In this document: positions 31,367 through 38,906 of the stretch, piece after piece | Position numbering within the stretch: the first letter of the stretch is position 1 | Layout of the letters: the number at the start of each line of letters is the position of its first letter | Source of the DNA: a virus | IMG/VR virus record: IMGVR_UViG_3300044844_001104 | Location: 1 to 40,663 of that record | Reading direction: 5' to 3' (one strand) | Length of the DNA stretch: 40,663 nt | Program-made: the position numbers and the translations under genes | Notes under the pieces: model-generated | What the model saw: only the letters and a program-made list of their open reading frames with translations | What the model was told of the DNA's origin: nothing | Database searches by the model: none

Positions 31367-32698
31367 TCTCACCTGGGACTCACCGCGCAGCGCTCTAAGT
31401 GCCTGCGGATACTCGGTTGGCGAACCACTTCCTAAACCGAAGGTCACAAGTTCGATCCTTGTCGGGGGCGCCGCAGAATCGCTGGGGTTTTCGTCGGGCC
31501 CCTGGAAGAGCGTGGTGAGTTCGGCGGTGAGATGGAGGCTGGCCGCTGCTCGCACGGTGACCCCTCCGTCGAGGTGTGCGTAGCGCTCGGTGGTCGTGAT
31601 CGACTCGTGGTCCAACTGAACCTGGACTTCCTCTTTGGACCACGCCTTGCCCCACCAGCCCTGAACCAAGCTCGTGCCGCAGGTGTGTCTGAGGTCATGG
31701 AAGCGCACGTGCTTGCCGTCCCGCCGCGCCTCTGCGGTGAGGCCGAGCTCTTGGAGCCACCTCTGCCAGTGCAGCGGGTCGCCGATGCGTCTGCAGCCGC
31801 GCACGGTGGGCCATAGCCACGGCTCCGCGGGCCTGACCTCGTTGGCTCGCCTAGCTCGAGCTGCGTTCGCTGCCTGCTCCTCGGCGCGCAGTGGCAGCCA
31901 ACACCGCACGGCCTGAGCTGCGAGCGGCAGCAGGGCCACGGTGCGAGGCCTGCCGTTCTTGGTCTTGCGGAAAGTGACGGTCCCAAGCTCGAGCGAGACG
32001 TCGCTCACCCTCACGTGCCACAACTCAATCAGGCGGCCGCCGGTCCCGAGGGCGAAGGCCAGCATCAGGCGCTCTCGCAGCGGGATCGACTCGGCGGTCA
32101 GCAGCCGCGTCTGTTCCTCGGGCGTTAGGTATGTCCAGGTTTTGTGAGACCGGGCCCGCTTGCGAATCGAGGTTGGCAGACGCACCTCGCGGGCAGGGTT
32201 CGAGCGGATAAGTCCCCGCTCGAGCGCATCCTCGAGGACGACGCGGACGAGGTTGATGGCGTTGGTCGCGGTCTGCGGGGAGATCAAGCGCTTGGCTCGT
32301 GCCGCGGCAACGTGGGCACCGTGGCCCGCTCCTGGCTGCGGGCGCCGTTTGGCAAGCTCGTCTACCCAGGCCACGACATCCGCGCGGGTGATGGTCACGA
32401 GGGCCAGGCCACCGAGCGAGGACGTCTGGACGTGCGCCCGCCAAACGGAGCGATAGGAACGCGCTGCTCGCTGGCCTTCCAGCTCGCGGCGGTCGATCAC
32501 CTGCTCGCCCCACGTGCCCAGGGAGAGCCCACCCTCTGCGGGGTCGCGCGCAAGCTGGGCGAGGGCGGCCGCCAGTAGGCGCTCGGCTTCCTCTCGCGTC
32601 GCACAAGGATCGAGGCGAGCGGCCTTCCGCCCTGGCAAACGAGGCACGAAACGACCGTCCCGCGTCGTCTCGATGGTTCCTGTTCCGTGTCTTCTCAT
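31238..32698 (-). CDS. int: Tyrosine integrase with attP inside its coding sequence
   Basis: A 486-aa phage integrase. The N-terminus (GTGTIETTRDGRFVPRLPG) is an arm-binding domain, about 60-170 a core-binding domain. The catalytic residues are Arg222 (GTGGRL), Lys247 (TKNGR), His334/Arg337 (HDLRH), His364 (LDHES) and Tyr373 (TERYAHL). ATG 32698 is chosen because it overlaps the stop of the small upstream gene (ATGA). The attP core (31429-31472) encodes residues about 409-424, so integration would replace the last 60-odd residues, all beyond the active-site Tyr. The phage tail contains a duplicated AVELAE-x-VL motif. Confidence 0.92.
   Translation of the reverse strand: MRRHGTGTIETTRDGRFVPRLPGRKAARLDPCATREEAERLLAAALAQLARDPAEGGLSLGTWGEQVIDRRELEGQRAARSYRSVWRAHVQTSSLGGLALVTITRADVVAWVDELAKRRPQPGAGHGAHVAAARAKRLISPQTATNAINLVRVVLEDALERGLIRSNPAREVRLPTSIRKRARSHKTWTYLTPEEQTRLLTAESIPLRERLMLAFALGTGGRLIELWHVRVSDVSLELGTVTFRKTKNGRPRTVALLPLAAQAVRCWLPLRAEEQAANAARARRANEVRPAEPWLWPTVRGCRRIGDPLHWQRWLQELGLTAEARRDGKHVRFHDLRHTCGTSLVQGWWGKAWSKEEVQVQLDHESITTTERYAHLDGGVTVRAAASLHLTAELTTLFQGPDENPSDSAAPPTRIELVTFGLGSGSPTEYPQALRALRGESQVRSAVELAEEVLRLVAAGDPRASSRAVELAEVVLSGRRKVRTAG
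31429..31472 (+). other. attP core: 3' half of a tRNA-Arg (anticodon CCU) gene
   Basis: On the plus strand the sequence runs from an anticodon loop TTCCTAA (31429-31435) through ACCGA, variable loop, T-arm ACAAG-TTCGATC-CTTGT (31446-31462), acceptor strand CGGGGGC (31463-31469), discriminator G and CC. The matching 5' half (D-arm, anticodon 5' stem) is absent upstream. This is what an attP identical to the 3' end of a host tRNA looks like. It lies inside the integrase gene. Confidence 0.88.
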
Positions 32699-32970
32699 TT
32701 GCCGCCCATAGCCGGGTCGCGAACCCACATTCTCACGTGCCACTCGCAACCAACCATCATCGCTATCCCGTTCGCTCGTCCAACGTGTGTAGCTCGCGCG
32801 CGACTTGGACAGAACGGGCATCGTCGGCGCATGCGCGGACTCGCTGTCATGTCTCGCTTATCCAGCAGTGCGTTGGCGTCTTTGATTCCAACATCAACAA
32901 CGGCCCGCTTTGGAAATCGAACAACGTTGAACAGGTGAGCGCAATGAGGCCGTTCACTCGCCGCTCGCAT
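32695..32970 (-). CDS. Small gene upstream of integrase, unknown (up to 91 aa)
   Basis: The stop (32697-32695) overlaps the integrase ATG, which suggests coupling. The C-terminal half has CPFC and a later Cys (RRRCPFCPSRARATHVGR), a little like zinc-binding restriction-alleviation (Lar) peptides but incomplete. The start is uncertain: ATG 32970, ATG 32850 or ATG 32832; none has a strong ribosome site. It might be an excision factor by position, but nothing in the sequence shows this. Confidence 0.35.
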   Translation of the reverse strand: MRAASERPHCAHLFNVVRFPKRAVVDVGIKDANALLDKRDMTASPRMRRRCPFCPSRARATHVGRANGIAMMVGCEWHVRMWVRDPAMGGK

Positions 32971-33565
32971 TCTTGGCGCCAAGCGCTTCCTCAGCCGCGC
33001 GCATCGCTTCCTTTAGCGTCTTCGCCTCACCCATGTTGATGTCCGGTATTGTCCAACACCAACCCTCGTGACCAGTCTCGGGGTCAGGCTCTGTCGAGTA
33101 GGTGATGACGGCATCAATGTTATCGAGGATTTCAGCGCCGAACCTCCACTTGCCGTCCACGTAATCGATTGGCAGCGGGTATCGCCCATCGCAAACGCGG
33201 CTGGGCTCAAGCACAATGTTGGCGTCAGCCCACGCGCGAATCTCTTCGGGCTTCGCGGGGTCGAACTCGGGGGCCGTGGCGCCTTCCTTGAGTCGGGCGT
33301 AGCCGTCTGTCACCAGGTCGTAGAGCTGCGCGTCGATGCATTCGCAGATTCTCTCAGCGGTCAGCCGCTCGTCATCATCGGCAACAAGGTTGAAGATGTC
33401 GTCATCGTCCAGGAAATCGCTGGGCTCGTAGTCGACCATCGGACCAACCTTGACGCGGTCAAGGCGGCCTTCTTCTGCCCCTTCGGTCACCGCCTCTTGG
33501 ATGACGTCCCACACGTCACTGTCCTCGCTCTGGACTGTGCCTTCTTCGTAGTACCAGCCGTTCAT
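32954..33565 (-). CDS. Acidic protein of the leftward operon, unknown (203 aa)
   Basis: A strongly acidic protein: EPSDFLDDDDIFNLVADDDE near residues 46-65, then an alpha/beta C-terminal part (YPLPIDYVDGKWRFGAEIL, HEGWCWTIPDINMGEAKTL). Its start overlaps the upstream gene by ATGA (33562-33565). Acidity could mean a DNA-mimic or an inhibitor, but there is no direct evidence. It is the last gene in the leftward operon before the integrase unit. Confidence 0.65.
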   Translation of the reverse strand: MNGWYYEEGTVQSEDSDVWDVIQEAVTEGAEEGRLDRVKVGPMVDYEPSDFLDDDDIFNLVADDDERLTAERICECIDAQLYDLVTDGYARLKEGATAPEFDPAKPEEIRAWADANIVLEPSRVCDGRYPLPIDYVDGKWRFGAEILDNIDAVITYSTEPDPETGHEGWCWTIPDINMGEAKTLKEAMRAAEEALGAKNASGE

Positions 33566-33792
33566 ACAACCCTGAACCCCTTCCTTCGCAACGCCTTCGC
33601 GGCTCGCTCTGTATCCAGCGCGGTGACCTGCGTGTCCGGCACGCGCACAGCCCGCCCGGATGCACGCTCCCGCTTATCGGTGGGCTTCGGCCGCTCCTCT
33701 CGTAGGTCGGCCGCAAGCTCCTCGTGCACCTCGGCCAATCGCCGATAGAGAGCCGCTGTCTCGCGGTGGAGCACTGATTGTCGGGTGCTCAT
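33562..33792 (-). CDS. Small basic helical protein, unknown (76 aa)
   Basis: Coupled by ATGA at both ends. Residues 1-35 are helical (LYRRLAEVHEELAADLREE), followed by a basic linker (KPTDKRERASGR) and a short C-terminal helix (TERAAKALRRKGFRVV). It may bind nucleic acid. No family recognised. Confidence 0.6.
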   Translation of the reverse strand: MSTRQSVLHRETAALYRRLAEVHEELAADLREERPKPTDKRERASGRAVRVPDTQVTALDTERAAKALRRKGFRVV

Positions 33793-34469
33793 TCGTCCTC
33801 CGTCTCTTCGCGGTCGTAGTTGCCTGACTCGATAGCCTCGCGGTGCTCGGCTTCAATCTCCGCGTCTATGCAGCCAGGTGCGCAACGCTCGGGACCTACG
33901 GCGTGGCAACCAGGGCAGACGTGGGGAGCTTCCTGCTTCTCGGCGGACAACTCTGCTTTGAGCGTCTCCTGAAATGCAGGCCACAGCGTGCGCATAAAGA
34001 ACGCTAGTTGCCCTGCCTGGTTGCGGTTGAGCTTTGGGCCGAACTGGTGGCCTAGTCGACTGGCGAAGTATCCATTGTCCGTGGAATCGGCGAGAAAACT
34101 CCGGAAGCAGTCGCCCGGCGCACTCCAGCGAAACGTGTAGTTTCCTCCGGAGCTTGTAACCGAGAGCATGCTGTCTTTCTCTGAGAGTATGAAGAAGGCA
34201 GACTCGTTCCCGGCCCTAACCTTGTAGCGGCGCAGGCCGTCCACTACTGCACTTTGCTCCTTCAGCTCGACCCGCAGACATCGGTTCGTATGGACCAGCT
34301 CTTCAACCTCTCGCGCCCTGCCCTCCAGCGCAGACCGCAGCTCAGCAATCGTCGCCAGCGTCGCCCTGTGCTGCTCCTGCGCTCTGATAGGCGTGTAGTG
34401 ACTCGACGCCCCACCAGCGGCGACTGCCTGATAGTCGGTTATCAAGTCTTGGATCGCGTCGTCGCTCAT
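33789..34469 (-). CDS. Phage protein with coiled coil and zinc-finger-like tail (226 aa)
   Basis: ATG 34469 is fixed by ATGA overlap with the upstream gene; the frame continues to 34550 as noise. It has an N-terminal helix, a coiled coil (about 40-75; TLATIAELRSALEGRAREVEE), then a domain with SGGNYTFRWSAPGDCFRSFL and STDNGYFASRLG. This W/FL/GYF pattern recurs in early genes of many temperate phages. A C-terminal CPGC ... CAPGC cluster could bind zinc. Function unknown. Confidence 0.65.
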   Translation of the reverse strand: MSDDAIQDLITDYQAVAAGGASSHYTPIRAQEQHRATLATIAELRSALEGRAREVEELVHTNRCLRVELKEQSAVVDGLRRYKVRAGNESAFFILSEKDSMLSVTSSGGNYTFRWSAPGDCFRSFLADSTDNGYFASRLGHQFGPKLNRNQAGQLAFFMRTLWPAFQETLKAELSAEKQEAPHVCPGCHAVGPERCAPGCIDAEIEAEHREAIESGNYDREETEDE

Positions 34470-34750
34470 GGCCAAACCATCCAGTCGGCCCGCTCGAATC
34501 GGTCGTTGAAAGGGTTGTAGTCGGGCCCCTTGTCGCTGCAGAAGCGCCACTCGATCTGGACGCTCTTGTCATCGTGTGCGGCGACGATCTTCGCCTTGGC
34601 ACCATCCTCGGATGTGGCTCGAACGGCTGCGCAAACGGTCGGCGTATCGCCGTCCTCCTCGCATCGATAGCCAGAAACCCACCAAGGAGAGTGCAGTTCG
34701 AAGGCTTCGTCTTTGACGTACCAGCTCAGCCAAAAGGTGGTCTCGTTCAC
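34466..34750 (-). CDS. Small protein of the leftward operon, unknown (94 aa)
   Basis: Overlaps both neighbours by ATGA. An aromatic-rich alpha/beta protein (TTFWLSWYVKDEAFELHSPWW, then VCAAVRATSEDGAKAKIVAAH). The middle VRA-x-SEDGAKAKI helix is seen in small phage early proteins. No function can be assigned. Confidence 0.6.
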   Translation of the reverse strand: MNETTFWLSWYVKDEAFELHSPWWVSGYRCEEDGDTPTVCAAVRATSEDGAKAKIVAAHDDKSVQIEWRFCSDKGPDYNPFNDRFERADWMVWP

Positions 34751-35079
34751 GCGACCCTCCTCATGAAGCTCAGCTCTTTGGCCGTCGCGCCAATCGACAT
34801 CAGGCGACGTCGGCGCGACTGCGGAGTCCCCTCGCCAAGCAGCCCGACCCGCTCCTCGAAGTAGCGAGCAAGCGCTGTCTTGTTGGCCAAGACGGAATGC
34901 CCGGCGGTCTGGCCCGACACCACGCGGCCGTCATGGCCGCAGTAGTGCACCCGAGCGGCGGTCATGATTGCGCGGTAGTCTCGTGGGTCGGCTGCCCAAG
35001 CGGCGCGCACAGCAAGCTCGGCGGCCGCGAGCTCTTGCTCTTCCTGCTCCGCCGTCGGCGTGTTGCGGGTGACCTTCAT
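34747..35079 (-). CDS. Small helical protein, unknown (110 aa)
   Basis: Coupled by ATGA to its neighbours. The N-terminal half is acidic and helical (TAEQEEQELAAAELAVRAAW) and the C-terminal half basic (PQSRRRRLMSIGATAKELSF). It follows directly behind the recombination pair, so it may assist recombination or bind DNA. No family recognised. Confidence 0.55.
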   Translation of the reverse strand: MKVTRNTPTAEQEEQELAAAELAVRAAWAADPRDYRAIMTAARVHYCGHDGRVVSGQTAGHSVLANKTALARYFEERVGLLGEGTPQSRRRRLMSIGATAKELSFMRRVA

Positions 35080-36131
35080 GACTCGTCCCCCGGCTCACGC
35101 ATGGCGGGCGCTTGCTCTTGTGCCTCTGCAACAGGCTCGATCTCAGCGTCGGGCACCACGACACGCTCGGGCGCTGCTGTGGGTGCCGTTGCTGCCGTGG
35201 CTTGCGCCTTCGGCTTGCGGCGCTCTTCCAGCTTCGAGCGCAACCTCGCAGCCGCTTCGCTCTTGGGCTTCGCTGTTGCTTCTCCCGTCTGCCGATGGGG
35301 TGAAGCCTCAAGGATCTCCGACCAGCGCTCGCCGTCCCGCACGGCTGCGTAAACTCCGCGGAGTTCGCTCCGGTCGGCGGGGGTGAGGGCATCGAGCGGC
35401 TTGCCTGCAAGGTACTCGACGAGGTCGTGGGGCTTGATCCCCAGCTCGGCGAATCGGTCGATCAAGCGCTTGCGCTCGCCGTCCGGGTCGGCGGCGTCGG
35501 CGTTGTCGAGCGTCGTCTGAATCTGCTGGGCGGCCTCGTCGAGCAGGTCGCCCGGAATGAGGCGAAGGCCCAAGGTGCGCAAGGTTTTCGACACCAAGGC
35601 GGCCTCCTTCATCCTGACCTCGTCGTCGGTCGCTGGGAGCAGGTACACGAGGTCGCCGTAGCTGTTGCGACGCTGGGAGAGGGGAACCTCGCCCTCGCGC
35701 AGTTGCTTGCGCTCCTTCGTCTTCTCTATCGAGACCTCCTGGCTCCAGCTGGCTCCGCTCTCGTAGTCGATGACGCTGCAGCGGATGATTCGTTTTTCGG
35801 CCGAGTCGTAGAGGGTCTCGGTGCTGCAGTCGGCGTGCCGCATGCAACGGATCGCCGCCTCAACGAAGCGGATGGACCACCCGGTGATCTTGTCTCGCCC
35901 TACCGAGCGCTCCCAGCGTGCAAGGCCGGCGAACGTGGGTCGCTTGCATTCTTTGAGGAGCGCGAGCCTCACCGCGTCGATGTCGCGAGGCCTTTGCATC
36001 GCCATCACAAAGCGCGCCTGAATCAGCGCTTGCTGGCGCTGCCCTTGCGTCTCGCCCTGCGTCTCGTGTCGCACCATTGCCTGCGAGCCCATTGCGTCCC
36101 GCGTCATCGCCAATTCTGAACCCATGCTCAT
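35076..36131 (-). CDS. Putative single-strand annealing recombinase (351 aa)
   Basis: Coupled to the YqaJ-type exonuclease by ATGA (36128-36131), the usual exonuclease/annealase pairing. The core, residues about 35-200 (RFVMAMQRPRDIDAVRLALL, GWSIRFVEAAIRCMRHADC, ASWSQEVSIEKTKERKQL, KTLRTLGLRLIPGDLLDEAA), matches a phage family found beside such nucleases. The C-terminus is a long Lys/Ala/Pro-rich linker with an acidic end. It would anneal single strands left by the exonuclease. No catalytic motif proves the call. Confidence 0.6.
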   Translation of the reverse strand: MSMGSELAMTRDAMGSQAMVRHETQGETQGQRQQALIQARFVMAMQRPRDIDAVRLALLKECKRPTFAGLARWERSVGRDKITGWSIRFVEAAIRCMRHADCSTETLYDSAEKRIIRCSVIDYESGASWSQEVSIEKTKERKQLREGEVPLSQRRNSYGDLVYLLPATDDEVRMKEAALVSKTLRTLGLRLIPGDLLDEAAQQIQTTLDNADAADPDGERKRLIDRFAELGIKPHDLVEYLAGKPLDALTPADRSELRGVYAAVRDGERWSEILEASPHRQTGEATAKPKSEAAARLRSKLEERRKPKAQATAATAPTAAPERVVVPDAEIEPVAEAQEQAPAMREPGDES

Positions 36132-37096
36132 GATCGTCGCCCTCTCTTCTTCGTGGTTCTCTGCGTTGGCGGGTAGAACCGCCCCAATCTGTATTTCTCG
36201 CCGCGGTGCTGCTCGATGACGTCGGCGGGGATGGTTCCGCCCGCGAGCTGCTCTGCAACGGCGTGCCAGTTCACGCGGCCCGAAACGCTCGGCGCGATGA
36301 ACTTCCCCCAGCCGCCCTCGATGCCGTACTCGTTGCCGACCAGCTCAATCAGCCGCAGCGTCGTTGCCTCCGCGATCTGCTTGGCCTCCTTCTCGTGCTC
36401 GTGGGCCTGCTGGTAGTCGGCGATGGCCTCGCGGACCTCGGCCGAGTCGAGCTCCACGCACTTCGTCGCCTCGCTCCCCGGGTAGCGGATCCGCAGGTAG
36501 CGGCGGCGCTCTTCCAAGTCGGTCGGAGGGGGCGGCGTGTTGGTCTCGATGAACTGCGCCCAAAACTCCTCGACCGTCTCGAGGATCGCTGACTCGATTT
36601 CCGGGTCGCGCTCGATCGTGACGATACGCAGGTCGGTTCCTCCGAGCAGGGCGACGAGGTCCCAGCGGTCCCAGCCCATCACCGCCATGTTCTGGTGGCA
36701 CTGCATGGCGTAGTAGTCGGGGATTGAGTCGTTCTCCCAGTGGTGGAGCATGCGAGCACCCACCACTTTCACCTCGACGCCTCGCCGCTCGGAGTGAACC
36801 AACCCGTCGGGCGAGGCCAGGACGTGGACGCAGTCCGGATGCCGCAGCGTGGTTTGAGGGGCCTCGACCTCGCGCCCCGTTCGCCGTCGGTACAGGTCGA
36901 GCACGGCGGCTTCCAGCGCGCTGCCGACCTCGGACTGTAGCGACTCGCTCGACTCGATGAGCGGGGCACGCTTGGGCGTTGGCTTGCGCAGCCACACGTC
37001 GAGCGGACCCTGATAGGGGGATAGCTCAAGCAGCGCGGCAATCTCGGACGCTCCGACGCCAGTCGCGCGGATCTCCTTCTGCTCTGCGGTCAGCAT
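36128..37096 (-). CDS. YqaJ-type viral recombination exonuclease
   Basis: A 322-aa protein; ATG 37096 overlaps the upstream stop by seven bases. GVGASEIAALLELSPYQGPLDVW (13-35, in two parts) is the typical YqaJ start. The lambda-exonuclease-like active site shows Glu62, Asp97 (ASPDGLV) and Glu108-x-Lys110 (GVEVKVV), followed by YAMQCHQNMAVMGWDRWDLVA. It resects double-strand ends 5'-3' to give tails for the annealing protein. C-terminal 100 residues are helical and basic at the end. Confidence 0.85.
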   Translation of the reverse strand: MLTAEQKEIRATGVGASEIAALLELSPYQGPLDVWLRKPTPKRAPLIESSESLQSEVGSALEAAVLDLYRRRTGREVEAPQTTLRHPDCVHVLASPDGLVHSERRGVEVKVVGARMLHHWENDSIPDYYAMQCHQNMAVMGWDRWDLVALLGGTDLRIVTIERDPEIESAILETVEEFWAQFIETNTPPPPTDLEERRRYLRIRYPGSEATKCVELDSAEVREAIADYQQAHEHEKEAKQIAEATTLRLIELVGNEYGIEGGWGKFIAPSVSGRVNWHAVAEQLAGGTIPADVIEQHRGEKYRLGRFYPPTQRTTKKRGRRS

Positions 37097-37686
37097 GGAA
37101 CACACAACCCTTCCGCGTTGAAGTCGTGCGCGTATTCGCGCGGTGGAACGCACGCCCCGAGCACGGCGACCGGTTGGCCTCCTCGAAGCCAGACGGCCGA
37201 ATGCCGCGCGTAGTCGCGCAGCCTTTCCGGCACGGGCTGGCCGTCTGCGTATCCAGGTAGAACCAGGTGGGCGCTGCGAGCGATGGCGAGTCCAGCATCA
37301 CGGCCTACGGTGGAGGCGACGGCGTCGAAGGTCTCCGGCAGGAACCAGACGCAGCCAGCAGGCCCGGTGGCCATGTGCTCGTGCAGGCATTGCACCTTGC
37401 GGTGCTCGAACTGCATCGAAGACCCCAGCACGAAGCGGTGCTCACACGCGAGCATTCGCTGCATGCGCAGGGCCTGGCTCGTGCTGTGCTCGAACTTCGG
37501 TACGCGCCCGGTGGCAATCAGGCTGATGACGTCATCGGGCCACACGCGGTACGAGACCCACTCACGCACAGCCCAGACCGTTGTCGAAGGCCCCGGCAGG
37601 TCGACGATGACGAGTTGCGGCGGGTCGCACTGCGAAAGGAACAACTCAAGCTCCATCGCAGGTGATAGCGGCGGCTTCGGCGACAT
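37090..37686 (-). CDS. Protein of the leftward operon, unknown (198 aa)
   Basis: ATG 37686 overlaps the upstream stop (TGATG). An alpha/beta protein with an early LVIVDLPGPSTTVWAVREW and the segment HRKVQCLHEHMATGPAGCVWFLP. The FEHRKVQCLHEHM motif has several potential metal ligands (His, Cys). It ends in GLCVPC. No family recognised; expressed with the recombination genes. Confidence 0.6.
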   Translation of the reverse strand: MSPKPPLSPAMELELFLSQCDPPQLVIVDLPGPSTTVWAVREWVSYRVWPDDVISLIATGRVPKFEHSTSQALRMQRMLACEHRFVLGSSMQFEHRKVQCLHEHMATGPAGCVWFLPETFDAVASTVGRDAGLAIARSAHLVLPGYADGQPVPERLRDYARHSAVWLRGGQPVAVLGACVPPREYAHDFNAEGLCVPC

Positions 37687-38012
37687 CACTGCACCTGCCG
37701 CAAGCGGGCGCGCATCACGCTCTTCTCGAGGGCGCGAATCAAACGCATTAGGCCAGCGCTCGGCGGCTCGGCTCCGATGGTGGATTGGCAGTCGGTGCAG
37801 TTGCGGAGCGCGACGCGACCACCGAGTCCGTCGTACTGAACGGCGAACACCGGCCCAACTCGCGGGTGACGACAGACGCGATTGGCGGCGACGCGAGCTA
37901 GCAGCTCGTCGGTCAGTGCCTGGCGTGCGTGCGTGCTGAGCTGGGCAGCCTCACCCGCAGACACCTCGTGATAGGGCAGTAGGCCGCGCGACGTGGGGAA
38001 GAGGCAGCTCAC
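37686..38012 (-). CDS. Small putative zinc-binding protein (108 aa)
   Basis: Starts at GTG 38012, overlapping the stop of the leaderless zinc-finger gene (GTGA). After a helical first half, a C-x-H ... C-x2-C arrangement appears (VCRHPRVG, then RNCTDCQSTIG), consistent with a small zinc site. The C-terminal helix is basic (RALEKSVMRARLRQV). Possibly a DNA- or RNA-binding early protein. Confidence 0.55.
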   Translation of the reverse strand: MSCLFPTSRGLLPYHEVSAGEAAQLSTHARQALTDELLARVAANRVCRHPRVGPVFAVQYDGLGGRVALRNCTDCQSTIGAEPPSAGLMRLIRALEKSVMRARLRQVQ

Positions 38013-38179
38013 GAGGCCACCGCCTTCTTGGCGCAAGCCGCGCAGGTGCACGTCTTGCCGTGCACGTACCGGATGTGCTGGTGGCAGTCAGCGCACGCGT
38101 AGAGCGAGACGTCGACGCCTGGGTCGGTGGAGAGCTGTTGGAGGACGACTTGGACTTCGTGGGAGCAACGGGTGAGCAT
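38009..38179 (-). CDS. First gene of leftward operon: zinc-finger peptide, probably leaderless (56 aa)
   Basis: Starts at ATG 38179-38177, 8 nt after the predicted -10, so the message would begin at or next to the start codon. Two Cys/His clusters (YACADCHQH and CTCAACAKK) suggest one zinc ribbon. It overlaps the next gene by GTGA. By position it is the first product of the leftward early promoter, so a regulatory role is plausible. Confidence 0.65.
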   Translation of the reverse strand: MLTRCSHEVQVVLQQLSTDPGVDVSLYACADCHQHIRYVHGKTCTCAACAKKAVAS

Positions 38180-38223
38180 GCTCCAATAGGTAATTCACCA
38201 AACGGAGCATGTCAAGCGGAGCA
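38179..38223 (-). promoter_or_regulatory. Leftward early promoter with operator half-sites
   Basis: On the minus strand TTGACA (38215-38210), 17 nt, TACCTA (38192-38187), then ATG 8 nt on (38179). TGCTCC/GGAGCA half-sites lie at 38218-38223, 38204-38209 and overlapping the start codon. The 37 bp 38181-38217 match the minus-strand copy at the rightward promoter in 31 positions. The -35 is good; the -10 is weak but conserved between the two copies. Confidence 0.7.
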
Positions 38224-38303
38224 TCAAACTGGGGTGACATACTCCGTCTTAGGCCGTCCGTTGGGCATCGCAGCGGCCCCGCGAGCAGGCGCATCATGAC
38301 GAC

Positions 38304-38906
38304 ATGCTCGACGAAGACACGATTGCCGATCTGGATGGTGACGCGCGGTTACTCAGGCGAACCAGCGGCCTCGACGATGCAGCCGTGCCGTCACCGATCG
38401 CTTTGGCGCTGGCTCTTACTGGCCACCCACCGCTGCTCTGCACGGCACTACGGCAAGAGGCTTGCCTCGCCAGGATAGGGAACAGCTGGCGTGTCGTTGT
38501 GCGCCGTAGCGTTCCCGCAGCCCGCAAGACGTGGCTCGTCGGTCACGAGTGCGCGGAGCTGCACTTGAAAGCGTGCGGCTACGCTGGGGAGGACATCGAG
38601 GCTCGGGCGGATGCGCTTGGTGCGGCACTCGTCTTGCCTCGCGCAACGCTCTGCGCTTTGACTCGCGCCCACGGTCATCGCGTGCACACGATCGCGAAGC
38701 TCACCCGGCTCACTCAGTCGCTCGTGTTGCTTCGGATCGGCGAGGTGGAGCGCCGTCCCGTTGCCTTGATGCGACGAGGCATTGCGACCGTTCGAGGAGA
38801 GCCTTTCGGCTGGCCTCGCAAGCTGTCCATGGCCGTAGCGGGCACTCACCCGCTACGCATCACAGACGAGCCAAGCCGCTTCGGCTTGATGGCTACAGCG
38901 CCTTGA
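38304..38906 (+). CDS. ImmA/IrrE-like putative metallopeptidase with variant motif
   Basis: A 200-aa protein. Residues 76-112 follow the IrrE/ImmA layout: WLVGHECAELHL, then EDIEARADALGAALVLP. In place of HExxH the motif is His81-Glu82-x2-Glu85-x-His87, so the second ligand is changed; Glu99 could be the third. ImmA proteins cut or activate repressors to induce prophages. It lies opposite the leftward operon and converges, with 14 bp overlap, on the lipoprotein gene, rather than sharing an operon with the repressor. Ribosome site poor; start moderately sure. Confidence 0.65.
   Translation: MLDEDTIADLDGDARLLRRTSGLDDAAVPSPIALALALTGHPPLLCTALRQEACLARIGNSWRVVVRRSVPAARKTWLVGHECAELHLKACGYAGEDIEARADALGAALVLPRATLCALTRAHGHRVHTIAKLTRLTQSLVLLRIGEVERRPVALMRRGIATVRGEPFGWPRKLSMAVAGTHPLRITDEPSRFGLMATAP

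Noticed and set aside
31401-31472. A complete tRNA gene
   Set aside because: The T-arm and 3' acceptor are perfect, but the 5' side lacks a D-arm and a matching anticodon stem, and the acceptor pairing has a mismatch. It is an attP core, not a functional tRNA.
33068-33748. 226-aa open frame on the plus strand
   Set aside because: It runs opposite two coupled minus-strand genes and has no start context; probable shadow.
35427-36119. 230-aa open frame on the plus strand
   Set aside because: Antisense to the annealing-protein gene, which is coupled to the exonuclease by ATGA; the plus-strand frame is a GC-skew shadow.
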